DNA from: Synechococcus sp. CC9605
Lineage (GTDB): Bacteria; Cyanobacteriota; Cyanobacteriia; PCC-6307; Cyanobiaceae
Assembly: GCF_000012625.1 (NCBI RefSeq)
Contig: NC_007516.1
Span: 2,232,001 to 2,296,000, forward strand
Reading direction: 5' to 3'
Length of the DNA stretch: 64,000 nucleotides
The notes below the pieces were generated by a model. It saw nothing but the letters and a program-made list of their open reading frames with translations, was not told where the DNA came from and made no database searches. Positions 38,233 to 50,550 of the stretch are shown in pieces (the first letter of the stretch is position 1; the number at the start of each line of letters is the position of its first letter). The translations under genes and the position numbers were made by a program.

Positions 38233-39306
38233 TCAAGCCAGAGGGCTGCGCTTCAACTCCTCACGCAACGCCCTCACGATGCGGCGGTTGTTGCGGCGCG
38301 ATTGCAATCCGATCCGGAGCCAGTTCTCGCCGAGCCCCTGAAAACTGCGGCAATCCCTCAAAAGAATGTGATGGTTTCGTTCCAGAGCTTTCTGCAAAGG
38401 GACCAGCGAACCCGCACCGAAGATCAAGAGGAAATTGGCGCTGGAGGGCATAGGGCATAACCCCGGCAAACCCGCCAAGCGCCTTTGCATCCAAGCCCCC
38501 TCGGTGGCGGTCCAGTGCTGCACTCGGCGGCACCAACGCTCATACCGCCTCGGAGAAACCAGCAACCTCTCAGTCAGCGCTGCAGCAATGCCATTGACTG
38601 GCCAAGGGTCCCGCCAGTCCCGCCAACGCTTGAGGCGATCCGGGTGCGCAATGGCATACCCAACGCGTAAACCCGCCACCCCAAACAACTTGGTGAGGCT
38701 GCGAATCACCACAAGATTGGGGTGGTGCTCGACCAGCGGAATCATCGATTGCTCCTCCCCATCAGGCACCAAAGGCAGGAAGGCCTCATCGCAGATCACC
38801 AACCCATGAGTCGCGAGCAGAGGCTCCAACGACGCACGACTCCAGAGCTGCCCCGTGGGGTTGTGGGGATTACAGATCCAGGCCACTGATGCCTGCAGGG
38901 GGGGATGGACCAGCGGGCCAGCGTGATGCCAGGTCAACGCCAAGGGCTCGTCAATCCACGGAGCGTTCCAGCACTGCAAAGCCCGCCGGTAGTCGGCAAA
39001 CCCAGGAGAGATAAGCCCACTAACCCCTATGGCGGCCGCGTCGCGCGCCGCCCAGGTGAACAACTCAGCCGCACCGTTGCCGGGCAACACAGAATCAGGA
39101 TCCAAACCGTGCAAGCCCGCCATCGCCTGACGCAGGGACGCTTGGCCGCGATCGGGATAATCGCGGATAGCAACTAGGGAGATACGGGAGCAGTTCGGGC
39201 TCCAGGGAGCCAGGGAGGCACTGGCATCCAGCAACTGCGATGGCCTGCAGTTCAATCTGGCGGCGGTTGCGTCGCGGTTACCGCCATGGCGCAGGTCGAC
39301 GCCCAT
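38233..39306 (-). CDS. PLP aminotransferase of the HisC/CobD type
   Basis: A 357-residue class I/II aminotransferase-fold protein with HGGNRDATAARLNCRPSQLLDASASLAPW, which resembles the start of CobD/CobC threonine-phosphate decarboxylases (HGGN..A.A......DFSANINP). The Schiff-base Lys is in VIRSLTKLFGVAGLRVGYAI and the ICNPHNPTGQLW and ICDEAFLPL blocks are present. A role in the aminopropanol linker of cobalamin is likely, since marine Synechococcus make a cobamide, but histidinol-phosphate aminotransferase activity cannot be ruled out. Confidence 0.8.
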   Translation of the reverse strand: MGVDLRHGGNRDATAARLNCRPSQLLDASASLAPWSPNCSRISLVAIRDYPDRGQASLRQAMAGLHGLDPDSVLPGNGAAELFTWAARDAAAIGVSGLISPGFADYRRALQCWNAPWIDEPLALTWHHAGPLVHPPLQASVAWICNPHNPTGQLWSRASLEPLLATHGLVICDEAFLPLVPDGEEQSMIPLVEHHPNLVVIRSLTKLFGVAGLRVGYAIAHPDRLKRWRDWRDPWPVNGIAAALTERLLVSPRRYERWCRRVQHWTATEGAWMQRRLAGLPGLCPMPSSANFLLIFGAGSLVPLQKALERNHHILLRDCRSFQGLGENWLRIGLQSRRNNRRIVRALREELKRSPLA

Positions 39307-39381
39307 CCCGACTCCCGATAAAACGCAGGGACATTTAAGGGCGCAACATCGAGCAGATGAGGTTCCTTTGAAGCAACACGT

Positions 39382-40563
39382 TCAGTCCTGCCAGGGCAAG
39401 CCACTTCCTGACGCCTCCGCAATCGTGCGCAGGCCATAGCGATCCAACTGCAGCAGCAAGCCTTCCAGAATCCGCGGCACCAGATCCGGCCCCTGAAAAA
39501 TCCAGCCCGTATAAAGCTGCACCAGGGAGGCACCTGCGGTGATGCGCTCCCAGGCAACTTGAGGAGAATCAATCCCACCCACACCGATTAACGGCAGCGC
39601 CGGACCAGCACTGGCCCGCAAGCGACGGATCACCTCCTGGGCCCGATGGCGCAGGGGGGCACCGCTGAGACCACCAGCCTCCTCCGCCAGGGTGCGCCCG
39701 GTCTGCGGCAGATGCCGTTGCTCAAGGCCCAACCGATTGAGACTGGTGTTGACCGCAATCACACCGGCCAGGCCCTCTTCAAAGGCCAAACGGGCCACGG
39801 CATCAATCGACTCATCATCAAGATCCGGTGCGATTTTCACGAGTAACGGCGGGCAAGCCGGCAGCCTTCGCAGCCGCTCAACCAGACGCCGCAACTGGGC
39901 TGTGTCCTGCAGATCCCGCAGACCGGGGGTGTTGGGGGAACTGACGTTGATCACCGCATAGTCCGCCAAGGAGGACAACAACTCCAGAGAAGCCGCGTAG
40001 TCGTCCGGTGCCTGCTCCAGAGCCGTAATCTTGGATTTGCCAACGTTGATCCCAAGCACCGCTGGCCGCCGGCCGGGCGGGTCCAGGCGTTGACGCTCCA
40101 GCGTTTTCAATAGTGCCTTGGCGCCATCGTTGTTGAATCCCATCCGGTTCAACGCGGCCTGCTCCTCAGCCAAACGGAACAGGCGTGGTTTGGGGTTGCC
40201 CGGCTGGCCATGCCAGGTGACGGTGCCCACTTCGGCGAAGCCAAAGCCGAAGCGATCCCAGATGCCAGCCGCCACACCGTTCTTGTCGAATCCCGCCGCC
40301 AAACCCACCGGGTTGGGGAAGCGGCAGCCAAACAACACCTGTTCCAAGCGCAGATCACGCCGTTGCAGATCCGCCGCCACACCATCCAGCACCGTGGACA
40401 CCCCGGGCCAGCGCCGCCGCAGGCTGGCCTGACCTAGAGCCGTAAGCGCAGTGCGCGACAGCTGTTCCGCATCCAGACCGTCGTCCCGCGCCAGGACCGG
40501 GCCAAGCCAACGCTGATAGAAGGCACCGCTGCTGAGCGGTCCGGCCGAAGAGGACGGCGACAT
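39382..40563 (-). CDS. pyrD: Dihydroorotate dehydrogenase (quinone), class 2
   Basis: Membrane-associated FMN enzyme in pyrimidine synthesis, 393 residues from ATG 40563. An N-terminal helical part is followed by [64 protein letters not shown] with the class 2 catalytic Ser, [12 protein letters not shown] and [11 protein letters not shown] with the FMN phosphate site, and [15 protein letters not shown]. It follows rnhA by 8 nt on the same strand. Confidence 0.95.
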   Translation of the reverse strand: MSPSSSAGPLSSGAFYQRWLGPVLARDDGLDAEQLSRTALTALGQASLRRRWPGVSTVLDGVAADLQRRDLRLEQVLFGCRFPNPVGLAAGFDKNGVAAGIWDRFGFGFAEVGTVTWHGQPGNPKPRLFRLAEEQAALNRMGFNNDGAKALLKTLERQRLDPPGRRPAVLGINVGKSKITALEQAPDDYAASLELLSSLADYAVINVSSPNTPGLRDLQDTAQLRRLVERLRRLPACPPLLVKIAPDLDDESIDAVARLAFEEGLAGVIAVNTSLNRLGLEQRHLPQTGRTLAEEAGGLSGAPLRHRAQEVIRRLRASAGPALPLIGVGGIDSPQVAWERITAGASLVQLYTGWIFQGPDLVPRILEGLLLQLDRYGLRTIAEASGSGLPWQD

Positions 40564-40571
40564 GCGCTGGC

Positions 40572-41330
40572 TCAGGACTGTTCTGATCCTGCCTCGCGAC
40601 GCTGCAGGGTCCAGCGCCCCTCCGCCTGGGGCTCGATGGTCCAATCCCTCCAGATCCAGCTCTCAGCCTTGGTTTCCAGCTGTTTGAGCGGCTTTTCCAC
40701 CAATTGCGCCAGCTCCAGCAGCGACAGGCTGTAACCACCCTGTGCCAAGCGATCGGCAAGCTCCAAGCGCGACAACAGCTGCAGCAGTGGCTTGGGGGCG
40801 ACCTCAGATGATGCGCCTGGTGCGGCCTTGGAGGAGGGCAGCTCCGACGATCCCTGCTTCAGAGCCAAGGGCGGCTGAGCGTTATGGGAGTACGCCACGG
40901 CGATGCGATCCACCCGTTCGTTGTCGGGATCACCGCTGTGGCCTTTGACGTAGCTCAGGGGGACGTCATCCAGACGGGCAGCATCCAGGGCCTTCCAGAG
41001 GTCCTGGTTGAGCACGGGCTTGCCAGCAGCCGTTTTCCAACCTTTGCGCTTCCAGCCTTTGATCCAGGAGCCCAGGCCATCGATCAGATATTTGCTGTCA
41101 GTGCGCAGGGTGAGATCCGGATGACGGGGCAGCTGCTCCAGCCGTTGCAGCACCTCCAATGCCGCCTGCAGTTCCATGCGGTTGTTGGTAGTGTCGGGCG
41201 CATGGCCACCGAATTCCTCAACGCTGCCATCTTCGAAACGCAACAACGCGCCCCAACCCCCCGGACCTGGATTGCCGCTGCAGGCACCATCCGTTGCTGC
41301 AGCCACGACCCGTCCCCGTCCTTCCGCCAT
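40572..41330 (-). CDS. rnhA: Ribonuclease HI with C-terminal extension
   Basis: Degrades RNA in RNA-DNA hybrids. Residues 8-150 form RNase HI: the Asp14 motif [15 protein letters not shown], Glu at [10 protein letters not shown], Asp in [11 protein letters not shown] and the last Asp in [11 protein letters not shown]. About 100 further residues follow, with an Ala/Ser/Pro-rich linker and a globular-looking tail ([21 protein letters not shown]). Such a tail is not part of the enterobacterial enzyme and may be specific to picocyanobacteria. It is co-oriented with pyrD. Confidence 0.9.
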   Translation of the reverse strand: MAEGRGRVVAAATDGACSGNPGPGGWGALLRFEDGSVEEFGGHAPDTTNNRMELQAALEVLQRLEQLPRHPDLTLRTDSKYLIDGLGSWIKGWKRKGWKTAAGKPVLNQDLWKALDAARLDDVPLSYVKGHSGDPDNERVDRIAVAYSHNAQPPLALKQGSSELPSSKAAPGASSEVAPKPLLQLLSRLELADRLAQGGYSLSLLELAQLVEKPLKQLETKAESWIWRDWTIEPQAEGRWTLQRREAGSEQS

Positions 41331-41381
41331 TGATCGGTCCCAACACTGTTCGGTACAACACGGTTTCTGGCGTCACCGTGG

Positions 41382-42110
41382 ATGAGCCGAACCTACCTGC
41401 GGGCTGCCGGCCTGACTGCCGTAGGGCTTCTGGCCGCAGGCTTGTCGCAGGAGGCCGCAGCACGGGCCTTGTTTGACAGTGCTGCAATGCCAGAGAAGCA
41501 CTTTGCTGTGCTGGCCCAACCGATAGGCAGGGCCCAGTGGAAACTGCTGGTGCTGGAACAGATCAAGGTCCAACCGCGCTGCTGGAGGGCACGGCAGGAC
41601 GGACTGGTGGAGCCCAGCCTGAATCGCTTCAACTTCAGCGGCATCTGCAAGCGCTACCTGGACAGCAATGGCTACTCGCTGCGCAGCGGGGGCCAAGACC
41701 TTGGAACCCGCTTCCGCTTCCGGCTCAAGCGATCCGGCACATCGCTGAAGCTTGAGGCGCTGGACCCCCAGCAACGGGCACCACTGCTGGTGGGTCAGGC
41801 TGCCGCACCAGCTCGCCGCGATCCCAACGGGTTCGTGGCCTTGAGGCTGGAACCGGGCTGGGCTTTGGAACGTCGGGTTTACCAGGGACGCCCGTTGAAC
41901 CACCTGTATTTCGCCCACCAGGAACCGGTGAACCGGCTGCTAGCCATCGCAAGCAGCCGCGGCCATCGCTCACGCTTAAGCCGACTGGGAGCCCCGATGG
42001 CGCCGATCACTCCACCGCTGTTGCCCGCTGCACCAGCATCACGCCGACGAACCACACGCCTCGCCAGCACTGCTCCGATCCGGCTGCAGGTGATTCCTTA
42101 CCGCCGCTGA
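41382..42110 (+). CDS. DUF3747-like secreted protein
   Basis: A 242-residue protein with a signal peptide (about 1-28, LTAVGLLAAGLSQEAAA) and a domain of about 150 residues resembling cyanobacterial DUF3747 (ALFDSAAMPEKHFAVLAQPIG, WKLLVLEQIK, NRFNFSGICKRYLDSNGYSLR). Two Cys residues, in RCW and ICKRY, may pair. The C-terminal ~50 residues are basic, Arg- and Pro-rich. Probably exported; function unknown. Confidence 0.7.
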   Translation: MSRTYLRAAGLTAVGLLAAGLSQEAAARALFDSAAMPEKHFAVLAQPIGRAQWKLLVLEQIKVQPRCWRARQDGLVEPSLNRFNFSGICKRYLDSNGYSLRSGGQDLGTRFRFRLKRSGTSLKLEALDPQQRAPLLVGQAAAPARRDPNGFVALRLEPGWALERRVYQGRPLNHLYFAHQEPVNRLLAIASSRGHRSRLSRLGAPMAPITPPLLPAAPASRRRTTRLASTAPIRLQVIPYRR

Positions 42111-42169
42111 GGACAAACCGTCACAGTGCCAGTTGGGAGAGCGCACAGACAGGGGCTGATAATGGAATC

Positions 42170-42290
42170 TCCGCCCTTAATTTGATCTTGTGTGAGGAGT
42201 GCTGAACGCTACTTCAGGGTCGAAACAAGGACAGACTCCTGAACGTGTTCCTCTCGACAAAAGCTCCGCCTTTGGCGGGGCTTTTTTGTT
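42170..42290 (+). ncRNA. Yfr2-family-like small RNA
   Basis: No protein frame fits this gap. A stem TTCAGG-GTC / GAC-T-CCTGAA closes the loop GAAACAAGGACA, as I remember for the Yfr2 (Cyano-2) ncRNA family of picocyanobacteria. Upstream in the same transcript, 42190-42200 reads GTGTGAGGAGT, the exact complement of the ultraconserved ACTCCTCACAC core of Yfr1. A GATAAT box near 42158 could be the -10 element, giving a start near 42170, and a strong terminator closes the 3' end. The 5' end and the family name are inferences. Confidence 0.65.
42262..42288 (+). terminator. Intrinsic terminator of the small RNA
   Basis: AGCTCCGCC (42262-42270) pairs with GGCGGGGCT (42274-42282) around a TTT loop and is followed by TTTTTT. 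A textbook rho-independent terminator in the plus direction. Confidence 0.9.
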
Positions 42291-42299
42291 GCTCAGACA

Positions 42300-42376
42300 A
42301 AAACACAAAAAAAAACCAGCTCTCAACAGAACCGGCATCTGAAAGAGAACAGGGGGAGAGGGACAAGCCCTCTCCC
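42300..42376 (-). terminator. Terminator region of the rplJ-rplL transcript
   Basis: Just after the rplL stop on the minus strand, GGGAGAGGG (42354-42362) pairs with CCCTCTCCC (42368-42376) around ACAAG. The T-run in the minus direction lies further on at about 42300-42316, so termination may need the second, weaker stem or act as mRNA 3' end protection. Confidence 0.6.
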
Positions 42377-42383
42377 AAGGCGA

Positions 42384-42773
42384 TCACTTGAGGGTGACCT
42401 TGCCGCCTGCTTCTTCGATGGCCTTCTTGGCAGCCTCGGCGTCTTCCTTGGAGACACCTTCCTTGAAGGCCTTGGGAGCAGCCTCGACCAGAGCCTTGGC
42501 GTCGCCCAGACCCAGGCCAGTGGCCTCGCGGACAGCTTTGAGGACTTTGATCTTGGCGGAGGCCTCGAAGCCTTCGAGGATCACATCGAATTCGGTCTTC
42601 TCTTCAGCGGCCTCGCCACCGCCACCAGCAGCGCCAGGGGCAGCCATCACAACACCAGCAGATGCTGCGGCGGACACACCGAAGGCCTCTTCGATCTGCT
42701 TAACCAGCTCGGAAGCTTCAAGCAGGGAGAGGGATTTCAGCGATTCGAGAATTTCGTCGGTTTTTGCAGACAT
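42384..42773 (-). CDS. rplL: 50S ribosomal protein L7/L12
   Basis: 129-residue stalk protein that recruits translation factors. It has the N-terminal dimer helix region ([29 protein letters not shown]), an Ala-rich hinge and the C-terminal [42 protein letters not shown]-like domain ending GGKVTLK. Codon use is highly biased. It follows rplJ by 54 nt. Confidence 0.98.
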   Translation of the reverse strand: MSAKTDEILESLKSLSLLEASELVKQIEEAFGVSAAASAGVVMAAPGAAGGGGEAAEEKTEFDVILEGFEASAKIKVLKAVREATGLGLGDAKALVEAAPKAFKEGVSKEDAEAAKKAIEEAGGKVTLK

Positions 42774-42827
42774 GGTTTTGAAAGGGGAAGCAACAGATCA
42801 ATGAACAGTGGTCTCGGCAGGGCCGAA

Positions 42828-43355
42828 TCAGCCTTCGCCGCCTTCGGCGTGCTGCTTGAGCGCCCTGGCCATACCAGAGGGAACCTCGTTGATGCCCACA
42901 GCGACCTTCGTGGCCACGGCGTTGATGGCACCGGCGATCTGAGCCATGAGCTGCTCCTTGGAGGGGAGATCGGCAATGGCTTTGATCTCGTCCTGAGACA
43001 GGAGCTTGCCTTCGAAAAGGCCACCCTTGGTCTCGGACTTCTTGAGTTCCTTCTGGAAGGTCTGAACGGCCTTCACACCGGCACCAACATCGCCCTTCAC
43101 CAGGACGAAGGCGTTGGTTCCGGTAAGCAGGGAGTCGAGGCTGGCCCAGTTGCTGTCACCATCAATGGCACGGCGCATCAAGGTGTTTTTGGTCACCTTG
43201 CAAACGCTGTCGCTGGCCCGCAGACGATCCCGCAGGTCAGACATTTCCTTGATGGACAGGCCCTTGAAATCAAGGACAAGTGCCAGTTCGGCGTCGGCGA
43301 GGAGCTCTTTGAGCTCTCCGACGATCTGCTGCTTGTTCTCCAGCGTGCGGCCCAT
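42828..43355 (-). CDS. rplJ: 50S ribosomal protein L10
   Basis: 175-residue base of the L7/L12 stalk. [19 protein letters not shown] start, [26 protein letters not shown] and [14 protein letters not shown] are typical of L10. Its ATG at 43355 lies directly next to a large inverted repeat in the leader, so translation initiation can be controlled by RNA folding. Confidence 0.98.
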   Translation of the reverse strand: MGRTLENKQQIVGELKELLADAELALVLDFKGLSIKEMSDLRDRLRASDSVCKVTKNTLMRRAIDGDSNWASLDSLLTGTNAFVLVKGDVGAGVKAVQTFQKELKKSETKGGLFEGKLLSQDEIKAIADLPSKEQLMAQIAGAINAVATKVAVGINEVPSGMARALKQHAEGGEG

Positions 43356-43592
43356 AGGGATTGGATCGGATCAAAGGAACAAGCTGGGCACACGGCCGAT
43401 CGAGTCTTCGAAAGGAAGACGAGGCCGCGTGCCGATCCAATCCCGAATGGGAAAAACCGTGTCGCGTCTGCCTCGGCAGGGATTACATCAACGGGAATGA
43501 CTGACGTCACTCCCAGGGACATCCTGCTGTCTCTGGCCGGGCGCGTGCCCGATTTGGCTTTCGCCAATAGTTAATTGTAGAGGAGAGCCGGA
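43356..43592 (-). promoter_or_regulatory. L10-type ribosomal leader with hairpin at the rplJ start
   Basis: The 237-nt gap between rplA and rplJ has no gene. Near its rplA side, on the minus strand, 43522-43532 reads AGACAGCAGGA, which resembles the 23S-like L10-binding consensus of L10 leaders. At the other end, 43357-43369 and 43432-43444 form a perfect 13-bp inverted repeat with nested pairs CACACGGCC/GGCCGCGTG and GTCTTC/GAAGAC; the arm nearest rplJ ends 1 nt before its ATG. Binding of L10 or L10-L12 could switch access to the rplJ start site; this mechanism is known for L10 leaders and inferred here. Confidence 0.7.
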
Positions 43593-44300
43593 TCAGCTCC
43601 CCTGCTCGATGTCCTGCAGAGCAGAGAAATCGACTTCAACGGAAGGACCCATGGTGGAGGTCACATACAGGGACTTCCAGTAGCGGCCTTTGGCACCGCT
43701 GGGCTTGTTGCGGTCGATGGTTTCCTGCAGGGTCTTGAGGTTCTGCAGCAGGGCATCGGCACTAAAGCTGGCCTTGCCGAAGCGGACGTGGACGATGCCG
43801 GTGCGGTCGGCACGGAATTCAAGTTTGCCGGCCTTGAATTCCTTGATCGCGGCCTCGAGGTCCGTGGTGACGGTGCCTGCCTTGGGGTTGGGCATCAAGC
43901 CACGGGGGCCGAGAACCCGACCCAACTTGGCCACCTTGGGCATCATGTCGGGGGTGGCAATCAACAGGTCGAAATCCATTTCGCCCTTGCTGATGCTTTC
44001 CACCAGGTCTTCTTCACCGGCGAGTTCAGCACCAGCGGCTTTGGCTTCAGCCACCTTCTCACCGCGGGTCACCACAGCGATGCGCACGGACTGACCGGTG
44101 CCGTTAGGCAGAGCCACGGTGGTGCGCAGCTGCTGGTCGGTGTACTTCGGATCGATGCCGAGGCGCACATGTGCCTCCATCGTCTCGTCGAATTTCGCGT
44201 TGGCGTTGTCCTTCACCAGGGCAATCGCCTCGAGGGGTGCGTAAGCACGGTCCTCGATCTTGCCGGCCAGGCTGGCCAGACGCTTGGAGATTTTGGGCAT
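43593..44300 (-). CDS. rplA: 50S ribosomal protein L1
   Basis: 235-residue protein of the L1 stalk. [60 protein letters not shown] and [13 protein letters not shown] are conserved L1 blocks. The start ATG 44300 follows rplK by 71 nt in the ribosomal operon. Confidence 0.98.
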   Translation of the reverse strand: MPKISKRLASLAGKIEDRAYAPLEAIALVKDNANAKFDETMEAHVRLGIDPKYTDQQLRTTVALPNGTGQSVRIAVVTRGEKVAEAKAAGAELAGEEDLVESISKGEMDFDLLIATPDMMPKVAKLGRVLGPRGLMPNPKAGTVTTDLEAAIKEFKAGKLEFRADRTGIVHVRFGKASFSADALLQNLKTLQETIDRNKPSGAKGRYWKSLYVTSTMGPSVEVDFSALQDIEQGS

Positions 44301-44371
44301 GTTCAGAGTTGGGGTTCAGACGACATCAGGGATGCCTCCCCCGTATGGGTTGGAGAAGCGATGCAGCGACG

Positions 44372-44797
44372 TCAGTCGCTGATGGAAACGCCCATGTTGC
44401 GGGCGGTGCCTTCGATGATCCGCATGGCGGACTCAATGCTGGTGCAGTTGAGGTCGGGGAGCTTGGTCTTGGCGATCTCCTCGAGCTGAGCCCGACTGAT
44501 CGATCCAACACTGCCCTTGGCGGACTCACCGGATCCCTTTTGGATCTTTGCGGCCTTGGTGATCAACACCGACGCCGGAGGCGTCTTGGTGATGAAGGTG
44601 AAGCTGCGGTCTTCGAAGACCGAGATCTCCACCGGAATCACATAACCGGCTTTGTCCTGCGTCCGAGCGTTGTACTCCTTGCAGAACATCATGATGTTCA
44701 CACCGTGCTGACCGAGGGCAGGGCCCACCGGCGGCGCGGGGTTGGCTTTGCCGGCATCTAGGGCCAGCTTGATCACAGCTACGACTTTCTTGGCCAT
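44372..44797 (-). CDS. rplK: 50S ribosomal protein L11
   Basis: 141-residue protein of the GTPase-associated centre. [37 protein letters not shown] and [25 protein letters not shown] are typical, and the C-terminus is [11 protein letters not shown]. Located downstream of nusG in the usual order. Confidence 0.98.
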   Translation of the reverse strand: MAKKVVAVIKLALDAGKANPAPPVGPALGQHGVNIMMFCKEYNARTQDKAGYVIPVEISVFEDRSFTFITKTPPASVLITKAAKIQKGSGESAKGSVGSISRAQLEEIAKTKLPDLNCTSIESAMRIIEGTARNMGVSISD

Positions 44798-44906
44798 CGG
44801 CTGGGGGGTTTGGACAGCTGCGGATCACCAGACCCTCGAGTCGGGTGCGGCGGAATGGTTGCCCACTCCCAAGGCCGCCCTCCGCAGGGAGACGGCCGCC
44901 GCCAGG

Positions 44907-45575
44907 TCAGTTCTGTTTGCTGATCTGAGAGAACTCCAGTTCCACCGGGGTCTCGCGACCGAAGATGGAGAGCAGGGCCTTGAGCTTGTTGCGCTCGCCG
45001 GACACCTCGATCACCTCGCCCTGGAAGTCCTTGAACGGACCAGCAGTCACCAGGATCTGATCGCCTTCGGTGAGATCCACCTTGACGACGGTCTTCTTCT
45101 CGGCAGCGCGTTTGAAGATGCGATCCACCTCAGAGCGGCTGAGGGGACGAGGCTTGATGTGGCCGCGGGCCTTACCGGTGGCGCGCCGGTCTTCAGCACC
45201 GACGAAATTGATCACGTTCGGGGTGCTCCGCACCGCCATCATCGTGTCCTCATCGAGCACCATCCGAACCAGCACATAACCGGGGAAGACCTTCTCCTCG
45301 GTGGACTGACGGGTGCCGTCCTTCTTTAGCTTGACGGCAGGGGTCTGGGGAATCTCAATTTCAAGAATCCGGTTGCTCACCCCGAGGGTGACGGCCCGCT
45401 GCTCCAGGGTGGCCTTGACCTTCTTCTCGCAGCTGGAGGCCACCTGAACGGCGTACCAACGGGCGATGGCCGTGTTGGCGACAGCCGCCGCAGGCAAAGT
45501 GCTGTCTTCCCCCTCGTTCGGGGCCGGCAGATCAAGCACCTCAGGGGCATCCGGTGTGGTCAGGTCGTCGGGCAC
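44907..45575 (-). CDS. nusG: Transcription termination/antitermination protein NusG
   Basis: 222 residues with an extra N-terminal tail of about 38, then the NGN domain (ARWYAVQVASSCEKKVKATLEQR, VFPGYVLVRMVLDEDTM, TPNVINFVG) and the KOW domain (EGDQILVTAGPFKDFQGEVIEV). It couples RNA polymerase to the ribosome and Rho. It follows secE by 21 nt, the standard pair. Confidence 0.96.
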   Translation of the reverse strand: MPDDLTTPDAPEVLDLPAPNEGEDSTLPAAAVANTAIARWYAVQVASSCEKKVKATLEQRAVTLGVSNRILEIEIPQTPAVKLKKDGTRQSTEEKVFPGYVLVRMVLDEDTMMAVRSTPNVINFVGAEDRRATGKARGHIKPRPLSRSEVDRIFKRAAEKKTVVKVDLTEGDQILVTAGPFKDFQGEVIEVSGERNKLKALLSIFGRETPVELEFSQISKQN

Positions 45576-45596
45576 GGCGAGAAATGTGATATCGAG

Positions 45597-45839
45597 TCAG
45601 CGGAACACCTGGGACGAAGCCCACCCAAATAAGCGACTGACAGCCGCGATGGTGGCGGCCGAAAGGCTGACCATCAGGATCACAGCGATGGATTCGCTGA
45701 ACAATTGCTGGCGGCTAGGCCAGACCACGAGTTTCAGCTCATCAACCGTGTCCGCAAGAAAACCACCGGATTTGGTGGAATCGGCAGCGGCCTTGGAGCC
45801 GTCAGTTGTGGTGGTGTCCTCAGAGATGGGGCTGGTCAC
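45597..45839 (-). CDS. secE: Protein translocase subunit SecE
   Basis: SecYEG subunit. About 80 residues from GTG 45839; a longer in-frame TTG start at 45887 is possible. The core is FLADTVDELKLVVWPSRQQLFSESIAVILMVSLSAATIAAVSRLFGW: an amphipathic helix with the WPSRQQ motif followed by one transmembrane helix. The N-terminal ~40 residues are Ser/Thr/Asp-rich and disordered. First gene of the secE-nusG-rpl block. Confidence 0.88.
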   Translation of the reverse strand: MTSPISEDTTTTDGSKAAADSTKSGGFLADTVDELKLVVWPSRQQLFSESIAVILMVSLSAATIAAVSRLFGWASSQVFR

Positions 45840-45909
45840 GGGGATGGGACCGGAAGTTGACAACGGTGCCGGTAGGCACTTCGCCAAACAGACACCTTAC
45901 CGGATGCCC

Positions 45910-48684
<2,775 letters not shown>

Positions 48685-48692
48685 CCGGTTCT

Positions 48693-49091
48693 TCAGGCGT
48701 GGGCTTTGGAGGACATCTCGATCAATTCCACCTTGTAGCCATCCGGATCTTCAACAAAGGCGATGACCGTGGTGCCGTGCTTCATCGGACCAGGCTCCCG
48801 CACCACACGACCACCCTTGTCGGCAATGCCAGCGCAGGTGCTGTGAATGTCCTCCACCCCCAGCGCGATGTGGCCGTAGGCATCACCCAGGGTGTAGCTG
48901 TCGGTGTCCCAGTTGTGGGTGAGTTCCAGGACCGTGTGGTCTTTCTCCGAGCCATAGCCAACAAAGGCCAAGGTGAAGCGGCCGCTGGGGTAATCCTTTC
49001 GACGCAGAAGCTGCATGCCCAGGACCTCGGTGTAGAAGCCCAGAGACCGCTCCAGATCAGCGACCCGGAGCATGGTGTGAAGCATCCGCAT
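48693..49091 (-). CDS. gloA: Lactoylglutathione lyase (glyoxalase I)
   Basis: 132-residue VOC-fold metalloenzyme that isomerises the methylglyoxal-glutathione adduct. [24 protein letters not shown] and [43 protein letters not shown], and [16 protein letters not shown] carry the metal ligands (His, Glu, His, Glu). 8 nt separate it from clpB. Confidence 0.95.
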   Translation of the reverse strand: MRMLHTMLRVADLERSLGFYTEVLGMQLLRRKDYPSGRFTLAFVGYGSEKDHTVLELTHNWDTDSYTLGDAYGHIALGVEDIHSTCAGIADKGGRVVREPGPMKHGTTVIAFVEDPDGYKVELIEMSSKAHA

Positions 49092-49140
49092 GGTTGAGCG
49101 TCGTGCAGCGTGAACCTGCCGTCATTCTGGCCAGGTATGA

Positions 49141-50496
<1,356 letters not shown>

Positions 50497-50513
50497 TCGC
50501 CCCCGACAAACGT

Positions 50514-50550
50514 TCAACGGTTGGAACCGGGCAACTGCTCCAACCGTTGA
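50514..50550. terminator. Inverted repeat between eno and the convergent kinase gene
   Basis: Arms at 50514-50525 and 50539-50550 match perfectly over 12 bp with a 13-nt loop. The left arm includes the stop codon of the UbiB-family gene on the minus strand. No T-run is evident, so it may serve as a bidirectional 3' end for both genes rather than a classic terminator. Confidence 0.55.
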
